DNA of 64,000 nt from Tenebrio molitor (taxonomy: Eukaryota > Arthropoda > Insecta > Coleoptera > Tenebrionidae): contig NC_091048.1 of NCBI RefSeq assembly GCF_963966145.1, positions 22,382,001 through 22,446,000 on the forward strand. Reading direction: 5' to 3'. Below are positions 24,693 to 36,000 of this stretch, piece after piece. The number at the start of each line of letters is the position of its first letter. Positions within the stretch are counted from its first letter, which is position 1. Below the pieces are notes generated by a model that ran no database searches, was not told the origin of the DNA, and saw only the letters and a list, made by a program, of their open reading frames with translations. Made by a program: the position numbers and the translations under genes.

Positions 24693-27600
24693 TATGGTAA
24701 GGCCAGTCACCATTTTCTTCGTTCCCATTTCGAAAATACGATTCTGTCATGAACATCTTTGTTGTCGAGTGTACATCATATTTTTAAATAAATGTCAAAA
24801 TTGACAAGATCAGTGTTAGTAAGTTACCCCGCACGTTTTCAGAAATTTTGTTTCCCCAGCCGTCCTTTACATCTTTTTTCATTGAACATATGTATTATGT
24901 ATATGATCACGAAAATCTGCAATCGAGTCAGCCTTGGGAATGAAACTGTATGTCTTCTTCAATTGATATGCTTAATTGTGGCATCTGAAGTTACGTCATT
25001 TGAAGACTTTAACACAATTAATTTTAGTTAATAAAAATTTGATATAAGCACTTAATGTCTTACACGCAAAAACCTACGCAGATACTACAGTTTCTTTCAT
25101 AATTTATTTTTTGACGTTAATTTAAATCTTGGTGGGTATTCGTTCTAACTTGAACCACGACTACACACACGTTCTTATCATATGAAACGTCAACCAAATT
25201 CCTAACCTTACTTTCTTGTACATATTTGTGTTTTCTACCAGTCGTTTATTTATGAAATACAAATTGCTTCAATTTAATAAATGTCTCCATATTTTTTTTT
25301 TAATTCACATATTTTTACTGATAAATATCCTTATTTGACAATTATCAGTACCGTCCAATCACCGAAATTTCCCAGATTGCCTCGATTACAAACCTTCTTG
25401 TCACGTTCCTTTGAAAATTATCGGAAAATGTTTCTCTTAAAAAGGTAAAGTTGACTTGTCCCAGTTTTTTTTGAAAAGCTAATCGGGAAGGTGAATACAT
25501 ACATATTTCCCTTGCTCCAAACTTTTGGGGAGCACTACAATAAATGAATTATTAAACATTTCTACGACGTTAAAGTCTAAACAGATTTCTTTATGCACAA
25601 GTTGTTTGTTAATGATTATAAACAGCTTGTTGACTTTAGCTTCCTTCCAAAATATTTATTTTATAATTGTCAAAATTAAGAACGTTGTTATCTTTTACTA
25701 ACAATTGACTTTTTTTCCTATACACTGTTATCATCCAGCAACCAAATTGTTACGATTCAGTACCATGTCTCATAAATGTGTACCTTCTTGATGGTTGGGA
25801 CATTTGCACAATGATAAGATACGCTATCCGCACTTAAATTTAAACATGGAAATACATACAGATTTAATTTATTCATTTTACGAAATTGTCAATTATTATT
25901 TAACACTCGTTCAAATTCAAAACTTTTATTTGCACACCTCAACAAATGCTTAATTCCTTGTTGATTTATGTGGTTTTATTTGACATATTCTTTATAAAGA
26001 CAAATAATATTTTAATTAAAAATTCAAACTACGCTTGTGGAAATTTAAACAATTGAATTATTTTGCCGTCAACTCTTTCTGAATCTGCTAATGTCAATAT
26101 TATCTGATATTACTGCGCGTTAAAAACTAAATTTTGTTTATCTTTAGATAACTCGAATCACAACGTATATGCATGCATCATCGTCGCACGTAACGCAATA
26201 CATACTAAAAAATCCAAATTTATTCATTTACACCATTTTACAATAAAGTGGGTACAGGTTCCAAAGACACACTTGTCATTTGCAACAGCATTTTTTCAAT
26301 ATTTCTGAACCAAATAAAGGCACAAAGGGGCCAGAAAATCATAGTTTGGATTGAATATTTTCCATATAAGTATATGTAGTTTTAAAGTAATTTCAAATGA
26401 CTAATGCCATAAAAGTGCTGTTGCAAATGACAAGTTGTCTTTGCAACCTGTACCCATTTACATATTTGTGAAAATAACGCAACCCAAAACTGTTTGTTAT
26501 TTTATTTTAGTTTGCAATTACATATTAGATTAAATATTAGCTCTGCTTATCAACTGAATAAAAAAATAATTACAGTGCTCGTAACATTTGTGAAAGTTCC
26601 AATCCATTTTAGTATTACAGCAGTAAAAAAATATAAAGGCATAGACCTCCACGTAAGTATGTACGTGCACAATACCTTTTTTTTCAAACGTGAATCTTCT
26701 AAATATCCCAAGAGGTTAAATCCACAAAATGAACTGGGGAGTACAGAAAGTGAATACTTACATTTTAGCTACTTTAAAACTTTCTCTCGGAAGATAAATT
26801 TTAAAGATTTATTTAACACTATTACAATTAATAAATGAAATTGCGGCACTTATACATAAATGTCAACCAATGAACGTTACGACTGCATAAAATACTCGTA
26901 GAAATTTCCATTTATTCCTTAATTACGACAAAGCTCGTTAATTGGGTTTTAGACATAAACAAAGCGCGTTTTCTTATTTTTTCTTTGATAAGTTGATGTT
27001 CAATCAATTAGACGAATCTTCTTGAACGTTCCGAACAATTGAAGTTGTAAGTCAATTCTTTCCAGTTAAGAAACAAGCTCGTTCAATAAATCAAACCGTG
27101 TTGGTTGAGGAAACAGAAATTAATTCAATTCGCTCTTGATTTGAGCTCGAACAATCAACAACAGTATTGTGGCAATTTTAAAATTATCACGGTCGAAGTG
27201 AGTGAACATTTTTAAAATCATATCACACAAAAACGGTGAATTTTTCACCGTCTGCTCACATCGAAACGTTAATTTGATTTGCTGGAAGTTTAAAAAAGTG
27301 ATTGGTGCTAATTTTGCATTCTGGGTTCGAATCTATTATTTACGCAACATTCTGCCGAAAAATTGAAAGTGATTTTATAGCAGCGTGTATGTGAACAGCA
27401 CATTGGAAATTTTGGGCTTTACCAAATTAATAAGCAGCAGGAAAATGGAGTGGATTCATGTAACGTACAAAAGTGGCCGAAGCTAACCCTTATCAAGTGA
27501 CAATTTCTATTTAACATCCTGTGTGGGAGCCTTTGTTCTTTAAAAACAAATGTCATCACAACGTGCCGATGAGCATTTCATCTAAAGCTAGATGTATCGG

Positions 27601-28429
27601 AACAGTTCCGATAATTTGACCAACGAATTCGCAACCAAACAACCTGCAGGTGTTTTTATTTAAAAGCTATTTATAAAAATACCACAATCTTTTCTCCTAC
27701 AACAATTTGAGTGAAGGTGAGTGGACACTAATTGGGTGTAGCCTAGTTAATTTGTATTTAGCGTTAATGCTTGCACGACTGGGCATTAACAACATTTAAA
27801 AAAATTAACGTGATGGTGAAGTCGTGTACGGACAGCACCATCGCATGCCACGGGGGGGCGAAATTAAATGAAAATGGGAATGCGTTGTAATTCGAGGTCT
27901 CAATTTAAAAAAAAAAAAAAAACATACAAAAATTCAACGCCTCTCCCTGGTTTGCGTAATATTTTCTGTGTAAAAGACACTATTGGAGTAAACATACATT
28001 ACATTTTTACATTTGTGAAAAAGGTGTCGGTGGTTCGTTTTCTAAAAATAATTAATTTGACGTTTTCCGACGTTTTGTTGGTTAAAAATAAATTGTTTGG
28101 TACAAAAACAATCTTTTGATGTACTATTGCACGTAAGGTTTGCTAAAATCACGCAAAACTTTACAAATCGCACTGCCGCATTCTCCCAAAACATCGATTT
28201 CTTACAAACTAATGACAGGAAGTTATGTACACATAACCTCAACGTCAAACACAAAAAAAAAAACAATTGACAGACGACCGCCAACTTGGTCTGCTCACGA
28301 AGTGAAATTTGTGTAAAATTGACGGAACGAAATATCTTTATTGTTAAAACGGTAAATATTATCGGCGATTTTAGGGCGTGTAAGTTGGAAAACTACAATC
28401 ACTGGTGATAAGACGCGAAGTTTACTTAC
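24693..28429. other. Probable proximal part of ERK intron 1; no gene seen
   Basis: This lies directly downstream of the ERK exon donor. It is AT-rich with two short perfect dyads (ATCGGAACAGTTCCGAT near 27,597 and ACGGTGAATTTTTCACCGT near 27,232). No kinase exon was seen. Confidence 0.45.
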
Positions 28430-28557
28430 ACGACCATTCCGTACGCGCCTTCTCCTATGTACGCCAAATTCGTGTAGCGGGGCCCCACTTCGAATACTTG
28501 ACCTCTTACAACTTCAGCATTCGGATTTACACTTGATACACCTGTGGCTTCCGCCAT
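28430..28557 (-). CDS. rl: First coding exon of ERK-type MAP kinase (rolled)
   Basis: The start ATG at 28,557 has a good context (CTAAAAATGG). It opens MAEATGVSSVNPNAEVVRGQ and continues VFEVGPRYTNLAYIGEGAYG then MVV. RGQ-F-VGPRY and the Gly-rich loop GEGAYGMV are specific to ERK1/2/rolled among MAP kinases. The donor GTCGT|GTAAGT leaves phase 2, so the kinase core lies further left on this strand. I saw no HRDLKPSN, TEY or other kinase-core exon in 1-28,429, so this first intron may exceed 28 kb, or the gene is broken. ERK is the terminal kinase of the Ras-Raf-MEK cascade. Confidence 0.92.
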
Positions 28558-29091
28558 TTTTAGCGAAACCTACAAAACAACCTTCCTCCAAGACACGCTC
28601 GCGCACACTGAAGCAAAATGAAGACGAACCCCAGCATTTATCAAGTGACATTTCATTTTTGTTGCCAATAGAGCTTTCGGCAAGTTGATGACTTTTCCGT
28701 ACGCAGAACATCGTTGCTAATCTTTTCCTACTATTTTTGAGCAAATTTTGGCCGTTAATTTTTTACATTTCACGGAAAAAATACTTCTGTATTTTTCCCT
28801 ATCTTAAAAGCGACATCTAACGGTCAGATTGTATTCCACCAACACAACACAAACCCCAGTAAACTTTAATTCTTAAACATTCAAGTAATCATAATAAAAT
28901 TAAAATTAATAAAAAAAAACAGTAATTAAGCACTGATATTTTATATTTATAGAAGATAAACACGAAACATTTTCTTCAAAATATTAAACAATTATCAGTG
29001 CTGACAATTTAATAAATACAGCGTCACCAAGTTTAAAATTGCAAGGTTGGCAATTGTCATATGTCACAACATAACCACAAAAATTAAATAA
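28558..29091. promoter_or_regulatory. Divergent promoter region between ERK (rolled) and RPB11
   Basis: About 0.67 kb separates the two start codons, and no coding frame lies between them. The segment must hold both transcription starts and 5' UTRs. It lacks an obvious TATA box at a convincing distance, as expected for broadly expressed insect genes. The exact start sites cannot be read from sequence. Confidence 0.55.
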
Positions 29092-29100
29092 ATGCCATCA

Positions 29101-29170
29101 GTAAAAGCAAAAGCTAAAGGGGACGCCGGTCTAGCGTTAGAAGACTGAAATATACTAACATTTTTTTCAG
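29101..29170 (+). promoter_or_regulatory. Probable 5'-UTR intron of RPB11, with short upstream ORF
   Basis: A donor GTAAAAGC at 29,101, a textbook branch site ATACTAAC at 29,150 and a tract TTTTTTTCAG ending at 29,170 suggest a 70-nt intron before the RPB11 start. If unspliced, the ATG at 29,092 opens an 18-codon ORF (MPSVKAKAKGDAGLALED). If spliced, that ORF changes after three codons. Inferred from splice signals only. Confidence 0.5.
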
Positions 29171-29222
29171 GAAATTTGTCTATTTAGCCAGTAGTATAGA
29201 GTAAGAGTTACTGTTGTTAACA

Positions 29223-29735
29223 ATGAATGCGCCACCAACTTTTGAATCATTTTTGCTCTATGATGGAGAGAAAAAGTAAGCAAATTGGCGATTTTCTGAA
29301 ATATTTGAATAAAATGTTGAATTTATTTAGGATAATCAGAGAACAAGATACTAAGGTCCCAAATGCAGCCATTTTCACAATCAACAAAGAAGATCATACT
29401 CTAGGAAACATGATCAGAAAGTAAGTGTGAATACTCGCAGAAATATGTACTAATTTAATAATTTTGTAGTCAGTTACTTAAAGATCCCAATGTGTTGTTT
29501 GCTGGATATAAAGTACCTCATCCCCTGGAACATAAATTTGTTCTCAGAATTCAGACAACATCTGACTATTCCCCCCAGGAAGCCTTGATGAATTCAATAA
29601 CAGATTTAATCTCAGAATTATCACTGTTTGAAGAACGGTTTAAGGTATGTTTATTTATGCAATTCAACATTTAGATGTTTGATGAAACAAAAATTTTAGG
29701 AAGCCATCAAAGAAAAGAAAGAAGGTCTAGATTAA
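29223..29735 (+). CDS. RPB11: RNA polymerase II subunit RPB11
   Basis: Four coding exons (29223-29275, 29331-29420, 29470-29644, 29700-29735) with GT-AG introns of 55, 49 and 55 nt give a 117-residue protein, the usual length. It starts MNAPPTFESFLLYDGEKK and contains AIFTINKEDHTLGN, LLKDPNVLFAGYKVPHPLEH and TTSDYSPQEALMNSITDLI. These are the diagnostic alpha-CTD-like motifs of the POLR2J/RPB11 family. RPB11 pairs with RPB3 to form the assembly platform of Pol II, like the bacterial alpha dimer. A 5'-UTR intron is likely just upstream. The gene is complete with no disrupted motif. Its divergent neighbour is the ERK exon at 28,557. Confidence 0.97.
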
Positions 29736-29754
29736 ATGAGTATTTTTCACAATT

Positions 29755-29769
29755 AATAAACAAAATAAA
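29755..29769 (+). terminator. RPB11 polyadenylation signals
   Basis: Two overlapping-spaced AATAAA hexamers (29,755 and 29,764) lie 20-35 nt after the RPB11 stop. This compact 3' end is typical of a small housekeeping gene. Confidence 0.7.
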
Positions 29770-29892
29770 CGTTTATCATTAAAAATATGATTCTTTTATG
29801 CAACCTGAATTACATGGGTGTCATAAGTAATCCACTTGTTTTTCTTTTTTGAAAATGAAAGTCTGGTGTAACTGTTGTTAACAGAAAATATT

Positions 29893-29898
29893 TTTATT
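29893..29898 (-). terminator. CLIP-190 polyadenylation signal
   Basis: AATAAA on the minus strand, about 145 nt past the CLIP-190 stop codon. It is the first hexamer met downstream in a short tail-to-tail interval with RPB11. Confidence 0.5.
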
Positions 29899-30040
29899 AT
29901 ATAATCATATGTCACAGTCCATTGAAATTATTATACAAAATTAACTAGTTTTTGTTGAATAAATATTAACTAGATATTTTTACAATATATGTATCAATTG
30001 GCTATAATAAATAATTAATTAATTAATAACAGTGTGTGCG

Positions 30041-30087
30041 CTAAAATGTTTCGTCTTCTTGGCAATCTTCAGTAGCATGACCAAATG
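30041..30087 (-). CDS. CLIP-190: CLIP-190 last coding exon, zinc knuckle 2 and EDETF terminus
   Basis: The last 47 nt encode AFGHATEDCQEDETF and TAG. They complete the second knuckle (C-x2-C ... H-x4-C) and end in an acidic-aromatic motif equivalent to the ...DETF terminus of CLIP-170, a CAP-Gly ligand. A minus-strand AATAAA at 29,893-29,898 gives a 3' UTR of roughly 150 nt. That places the end tail-to-tail with RPB11. Confidence 0.92.
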
Positions 30088-33000
30088 CTGTAACAAAACG
30101 TGAACATAAATTGTTTCCTGAATTAAAATACTTCACCTTCGCATATTTCACAATAGGGCCTATCTCCCACGTGTTTATGTCCGTGCTGTCCGTTCGACGG
30201 CACCACGTCTGTGTTTTGTGCGGGACAATCTTCAGTTTCGTGTAGATCAAACTCTTCGCAGATGTCGCAGTAGACTCTTGGAGGAGGTTGACGCTGATGA
30301 GAGGTACCAATCCTAGGAACGAACCGCGTTACAGTCTGTCACTACAACGAAAAAGCGAACTTACAATTTCAGTTCGTCGGCCATGGCGGGACTGTATCCT
30401 GATTCCAAGATTTCGATTCTCGCCTTCTGCTCTTCGTTCTTCTTCTGGATGTCGACTATGATCGAGTTTAGGAACTTGATCTGGTTTTCGGCTAATTCTC
30501 TGTCCTTGATGAACTGATGGCAATTATTACACTTGGCGTTAATCTGTGACTGAGTTATTAAAGTTTGAGCCAAAATGGCGTCCATGCAGTGTGTTAACGC
30601 TTCTTGTGTGTTTTTGTATACTTGTTGGAAAGATTTGATAAATGATGCTCTAGTGAGGTCCACTGAAGACGAAACATGCTGGAAGGGACTCAAGGGCATA
30701 GAGGGTGTGAGGGATTTCATAACATGCATCATGGGGATAGGAACTGCAGGTAACTGTTTACTGGTCTGCAAACTGGTCGGACTAAGGTTCGACACCAACA
30801 ACTGCTTAAGTTGGAACTTCAGCCGTTTAGCCGTTTTCTTATAATAGCAAAGCCGAGATGCGAAATGTTTTATCTGTCTCAATAATTTCCGTTTGATATT
30901 TTGGCAAGAAGTGGGCCTGACTGGTATCGCTGGTGGAATCGCTACTCCCGATCTATTAGGTTGCCCAGGTCTAATCGGTACTCCAGGTCTGGTCGGTACC
31001 CCGGGCCTAACTGGTACTCCAGGTGTGATTGGTACGTCACTTGTTTTTTGACAAATCACCGACTGCTGTTTGAGAAGCTGAATCAAACTGTCTCGGAACG
31101 CTGCGGTACTATCCGACGAATACCCTTTCAGAATTAACTGACTGACGTAACTGTCGGGATTCGTGCAAACATTCAAAATGGGTAATGTTGGCAAGGAACA
31201 TTTCGCATTTGCTCCTGCTTGGGAAGCGCAATTTACACCTGCACCGACATTACTAGTTGGAGTGTAGGGAACAGGAACCTCTTTAATTAGTATTTTCGGT
31301 GGCACGTTCGTGGGTACCAACACCGGTTTTGTGATAATTTGTGGCGGCTGAGGCACTGGAACTTTCTGAACTATTACTTGTGGCGGTGGACAGGCAGTAC
31401 CGTTCACAACTGGAACCCGTATTTCCCTAATGATTATTTTTGGAGGTAGTTGCACTGGAACCGGTATTTGTTTTTCGATAATCTTTGGCGGTTGCGGTAT
31501 TGGAACTTCTTGTTTCACAGTCTGCGGTACAACTTTTTCGATTATTTGAGGTACCCGGACCGGGATTGGCGTTCTGATGTAAACCGGTACTTGTTTCGTT
31601 ATAACTTTGGCAGGTTCTCTGATTGGTACAGGTATTTGCTTAATTATGGGTTTACACGGTTGAGGTACCACTGCAGGTACTGCTTTAGCACCAGCGTCGA
31701 CTGCTGCGACAACCTCTGATTTGCAAGGTTCCTTTACTATAACCTGTTTTTCAACAGGTACTTTTTGAATAATATACTGCGGCTTTTTGCAGACCTCTAT
31801 TGGGATTTGTTTATAAACAATGCTAGGAGGTTGACGAATATAAATGGGTTTCTCGACTATTTTGTACTGTCCGGTGGGTTGATTAACTGAATTATTCGGA
31901 CACGGTTCTTTAACTATTTTCGTAAGAGTTTTCGGTACTTCAACCTTAATTGGAACTCGCACTGGTACAGGTCTGTCAACAGGATACCTAACAGGTACGG
32001 GAACTCTTACTGGTACTTTAACAGGAATCTGCACATGAACGGGTACTTTAACTGGAACTTTCACGGGGTAAGGTACTTTGACAGGTACCGGAACTCTAAC
32101 AGGAATTTGTTTCTCAATAACACGTGGCGGTGTCTCAACTGAAACAGGTACTTGTTTAATCACTACATTAGACTTAGGTGTCAGATAAACAGGAATTTGT
32201 TTTACAACGACTTTTGGTTTTTGATTAACATAAACTGGTACCTCTTTGACTATAACTTTAGGCGGCTGTGGCACCGGTACTGCAACAGGGACTTGAATCG
32301 GTACCTTTATAACTTTTTCGACTATCTTAGGTACTACTACTGGGTATTTTACTGGAATACGCAGATAAACTGGTCTATCAATCACTTGTGGCTGGCACCG
32401 TGTAGGCACTTGTTTCGGTACAACGCAATTTCTTTGTTCCAAAAGTATAGACAATAGATTTTGTCTAAATTGAGATATTTCTGATGAGTCATAATTTAGT
32501 AAATTCAAAGAATTAATTTGTTCTTGGATATCACAACCACGTACATTTAAAATTGGTAAATGACATGGCACTATAAGGTTAGACCCTTTGGGAACTGGTA
32601 TTACAGCGGCAGGAGGTCCGTAAAGAACAGCAGGAACGGAAGGAGGTCCGTAAGGGGCTGGAGGAGGTCCGGAAGGAACGGATGGGGGTCCGTACGGAAC
32701 AAAAGGAACGGATGGGGGTCCATAAGGAACGGAGGGAATCGATGGGGGTCCGTATGGGCCGGATGGAGGTCCGGAGGGAAGGGAAGGAGGTCCTGACGGA
32801 ACGAAGGGAACTCCAGAAGGAACCGAGGGAGGTCCTGAAGGACCGGAGGGAGGTCCTGAAGGAACGGAGGGAGGTCCATACGGAACTGAAGGAACTGGCG
32901 GAGGTACTTCACAGGGAACTGGAACCTTGACAAATTCTTTCACAGGTACATTAACCCTCACTGGTACTTCTTTAATGATAGTCCGTGGAGGTCCGCACTG

Positions 33001-36000
33001 AACCGGAGGAGGTGCTTTACAGGGAACTGGAACCTTGACAAACTCTTTCACAGGTACTTTAATAGGTACATTAACCCTCACTGGTACTTCTTTAATGATA
33101 GTCCGTGGCGGTACCTGAACAGGTACTGGTTTTTCCTTTATGACAACATTTGGTTTACCGTCGCATTTCACTGGTACTGGAATCTGTTTAATTACAGTCT
33201 TTGGTGGTTGTGGCACTGGGACGGGTACTCGTTGCATCAACACCTGCGGAGGTTGCGGTACCGGTACATTAACTGGAACTTTCACTTGTTTTTCAACAAT
33301 TTTTTGTACCTCTACTGGTACTCTAACAGGAACTCTCACATAAACGGGCCTATCAACCGGTACTTTAACTTCCTTTGTGGGACACCGTTGAATTAGACAA
33401 TTTTGCTGTTGCAACAATGACGATAAAAGATCTTGTCTAAATCTTCGGGCATCTTCTGAATTAACGCCAGGCAGGACATTTTCGTTGATTTGTCTGTCCA
33501 ATTGTTCGCAGCCGTATACTTTTACATTTGGTAAGGGGCACTTAGATGCGGCAACGGCTTTGGCAAAACTGTCAGCCTCAGCCTCAGCTCGAGCCGGACA
33601 TTCTGTTTTAACCGGAACCATTACTCTGACAGGCACTGGAACTTTAACGGGTATTTTCACAGGTATTTGTACTGGAACTTTAACAGGTACGTTAATCTTT
33701 ACGGGAACTTCTTTTATAATGGTACGTGGTGGCAACTGAACGGGTACCGGCTTTTCCTTTATAATGACCCTTGGTTTCTGATTACATTTAGATATTATAA
33801 TAGGTACTTGCTTGACTATAATTTTAGGCTGTTGTGGTACCCGAACGGGGACTTGTTTAATCAAAATTCTTGTAGGACCTGGTACCGGTACCGGTACCGA
33901 AACATTAACAGGTACTTTCACTTCTTTCACGACAATCTTTGGTACTTCAACTATTTCTTTCACTGGTACTCTGACTTCTTTTATAACCTCTTTCACAACC
34001 ACTTTTGGTACCTCCACAATTTGCTTGTTTGGAACTTGTTGATAAACCGGTGTATAACCTGGCTCCGTCTTTATTTTTGTAGGACAGTTTGGTACTTTCA
34101 CACAATTTCTTTGTTCGAGAAGCATCGTCAAAAGATTTTGTTTAAACTTCTCTACTTCCCATGGTTTATGGTTTGGTAAAATCAACGAATCAATCTGATT
34201 TTCCAATTCTACACAACCACCAACATTAATATTGGGTAGATGGCACTGCACACAATCCCTCTGTTGCAAGAACATCGCTAAAAGATTCTGTTTGTACTGT
34301 GCCACTTCTACTGCATTGTAATCCGATAAAACTAATGCCTGGATCTGATTTTGTATATCTTCGCAACTATTCACGTCTATGATTGGTAAATGACAATCCG
34401 GTTTGGTGGGAACAGGTACCAACACTTTAATCTTCACAGGTACTTCTTTCGTGATAGTACGAGGCGGTAACTGTACAGGTACTGGTTTCTCTTTCACGAT
34501 GATTCTAGGTTTCTGATTACATTTCGATATCAATATTGGTACTTGTTTCACTATTATCTTGGGCGGCTGAGGCACAGGTACGGTTACTTGCTTGATCAAA
34601 ATTTTCGGAGGCTGTGCTACCGGAACGGGAACTTTCACAGGTACTTTCACTTCTCTTATAACTTCTTTTATGACTTCCTTTGGTACCTCTACAATCTGTT
34701 TCACAGGAACTGGCACTCTTACAGGAACTTGTTGATAAACAGGTCTATCAACAGGCACTTTAACTACTTTCGTGGGACACTTGGGTTGTTTCACACATTT
34801 TCGTTGATCTATAAGTGCTGACAAAAGATTCTGCTTGTACACTTGCACATCAATTGAATTGTAATTTGGTACAGTTAATAAACCGATCTGGTTCTCAAGT
34901 TCTTCACAACCAAATGCGTTTATGTCTGGTAATTTGCACTGAACACATTCCCTTTGTTGCAAAAGAATCGATAAAAGCCTTTGTTTAAATTGTGCCACTT
35001 CCGCTGAATTGAAGTCAGGCGCAACCAGAGATTCAATTTGATGTTTGATGTCTCCACAATTGTTAACAACTATGTCCGGCAAATGACAATCCTCTTTAAC
35101 TGGAACTTTAACAGGTACGTTTACTTTAACTGGTACTTCCTTCACGATGGTACGCGGTGGCAACTGAACAGGTACCGGCTTCTCTTTTATGATAATCTTT
35201 GGCTTCTCATTGCACTTTACAGTCACTGGTACCTGTTTGATAATTATTTTAGGAGGCTGAGGTACTGGTACGGGTACTTGTTTCACTAGAACTTTCGGAG
35301 GTTGTGGTACGGGCACGTACACTTTTACAGGTACTTTCACTTCTCTTATAACTTCCTTTGGTACTTCTACGATTTGTTTAACAGGAACTGGTATCTTGAC
35401 AGGAACTTGTCGATAAATGGGTCTATCAACAGGAACCTTAACTATTTTAGTGGGACACTTTGGTTGTTTCACACATTTGCGTTGGTTCATCAGCAACAAC
35501 AAAAGGTTCTGCTTGAAGACTTGTGCATCTAGTGAATTGTAATTTGGTACAAATAATGACCTGACTTGGTCCTCAAGCTCTTCACAACCGGCAACATTTA
35601 GCTCTGGTAGTTTGCACTGCACACATTCTCGTTGCTGCATAAGAATCGACAAAAGTTTCTGTTTGAACCGTGTTACTTCCACTGGATTGAAATCTGGAAT
35701 GACTAGAGATTCGATTTGGTGTTGTACATCCAGGCAAGTGTGAACACTTATATCCGGCAAATGGCATTCCGATCTAACAGGAACCGAAATTTTCACCGGT
35801 ACATTCACTTTGACCGGTACTTCCTTTATAATAGTGCGTGGTGGCACCTGAACAGGTACTGGTCTGTCTCTGTAGATGATCTGCGGTTTCCCATCGCACT
35901 TCACACTTACCGGTATCTGTTTATTAATGAATTTAGGTGGCTGAGGTACTGGCACAGGTACTTCTTTCACTAATATCTTTGGAGGTTGTGGTACTGGAAC

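Noticed and set aside
27300..27340. A tRNA B-box-like GGGTTCGAATC
   Set aside because: No A-box or acceptor/anticodon stem could be folded around it. A similar inverted motif near 14,678 failed the same test.
30041..30310. An 89-residue ORF starting MVPLISVNLL
   Set aside because: Most of it is the wrong frame of the zinc-knuckle exon plus the 49-nt intron. Only the last 15 residues are the CLIP C-terminus.
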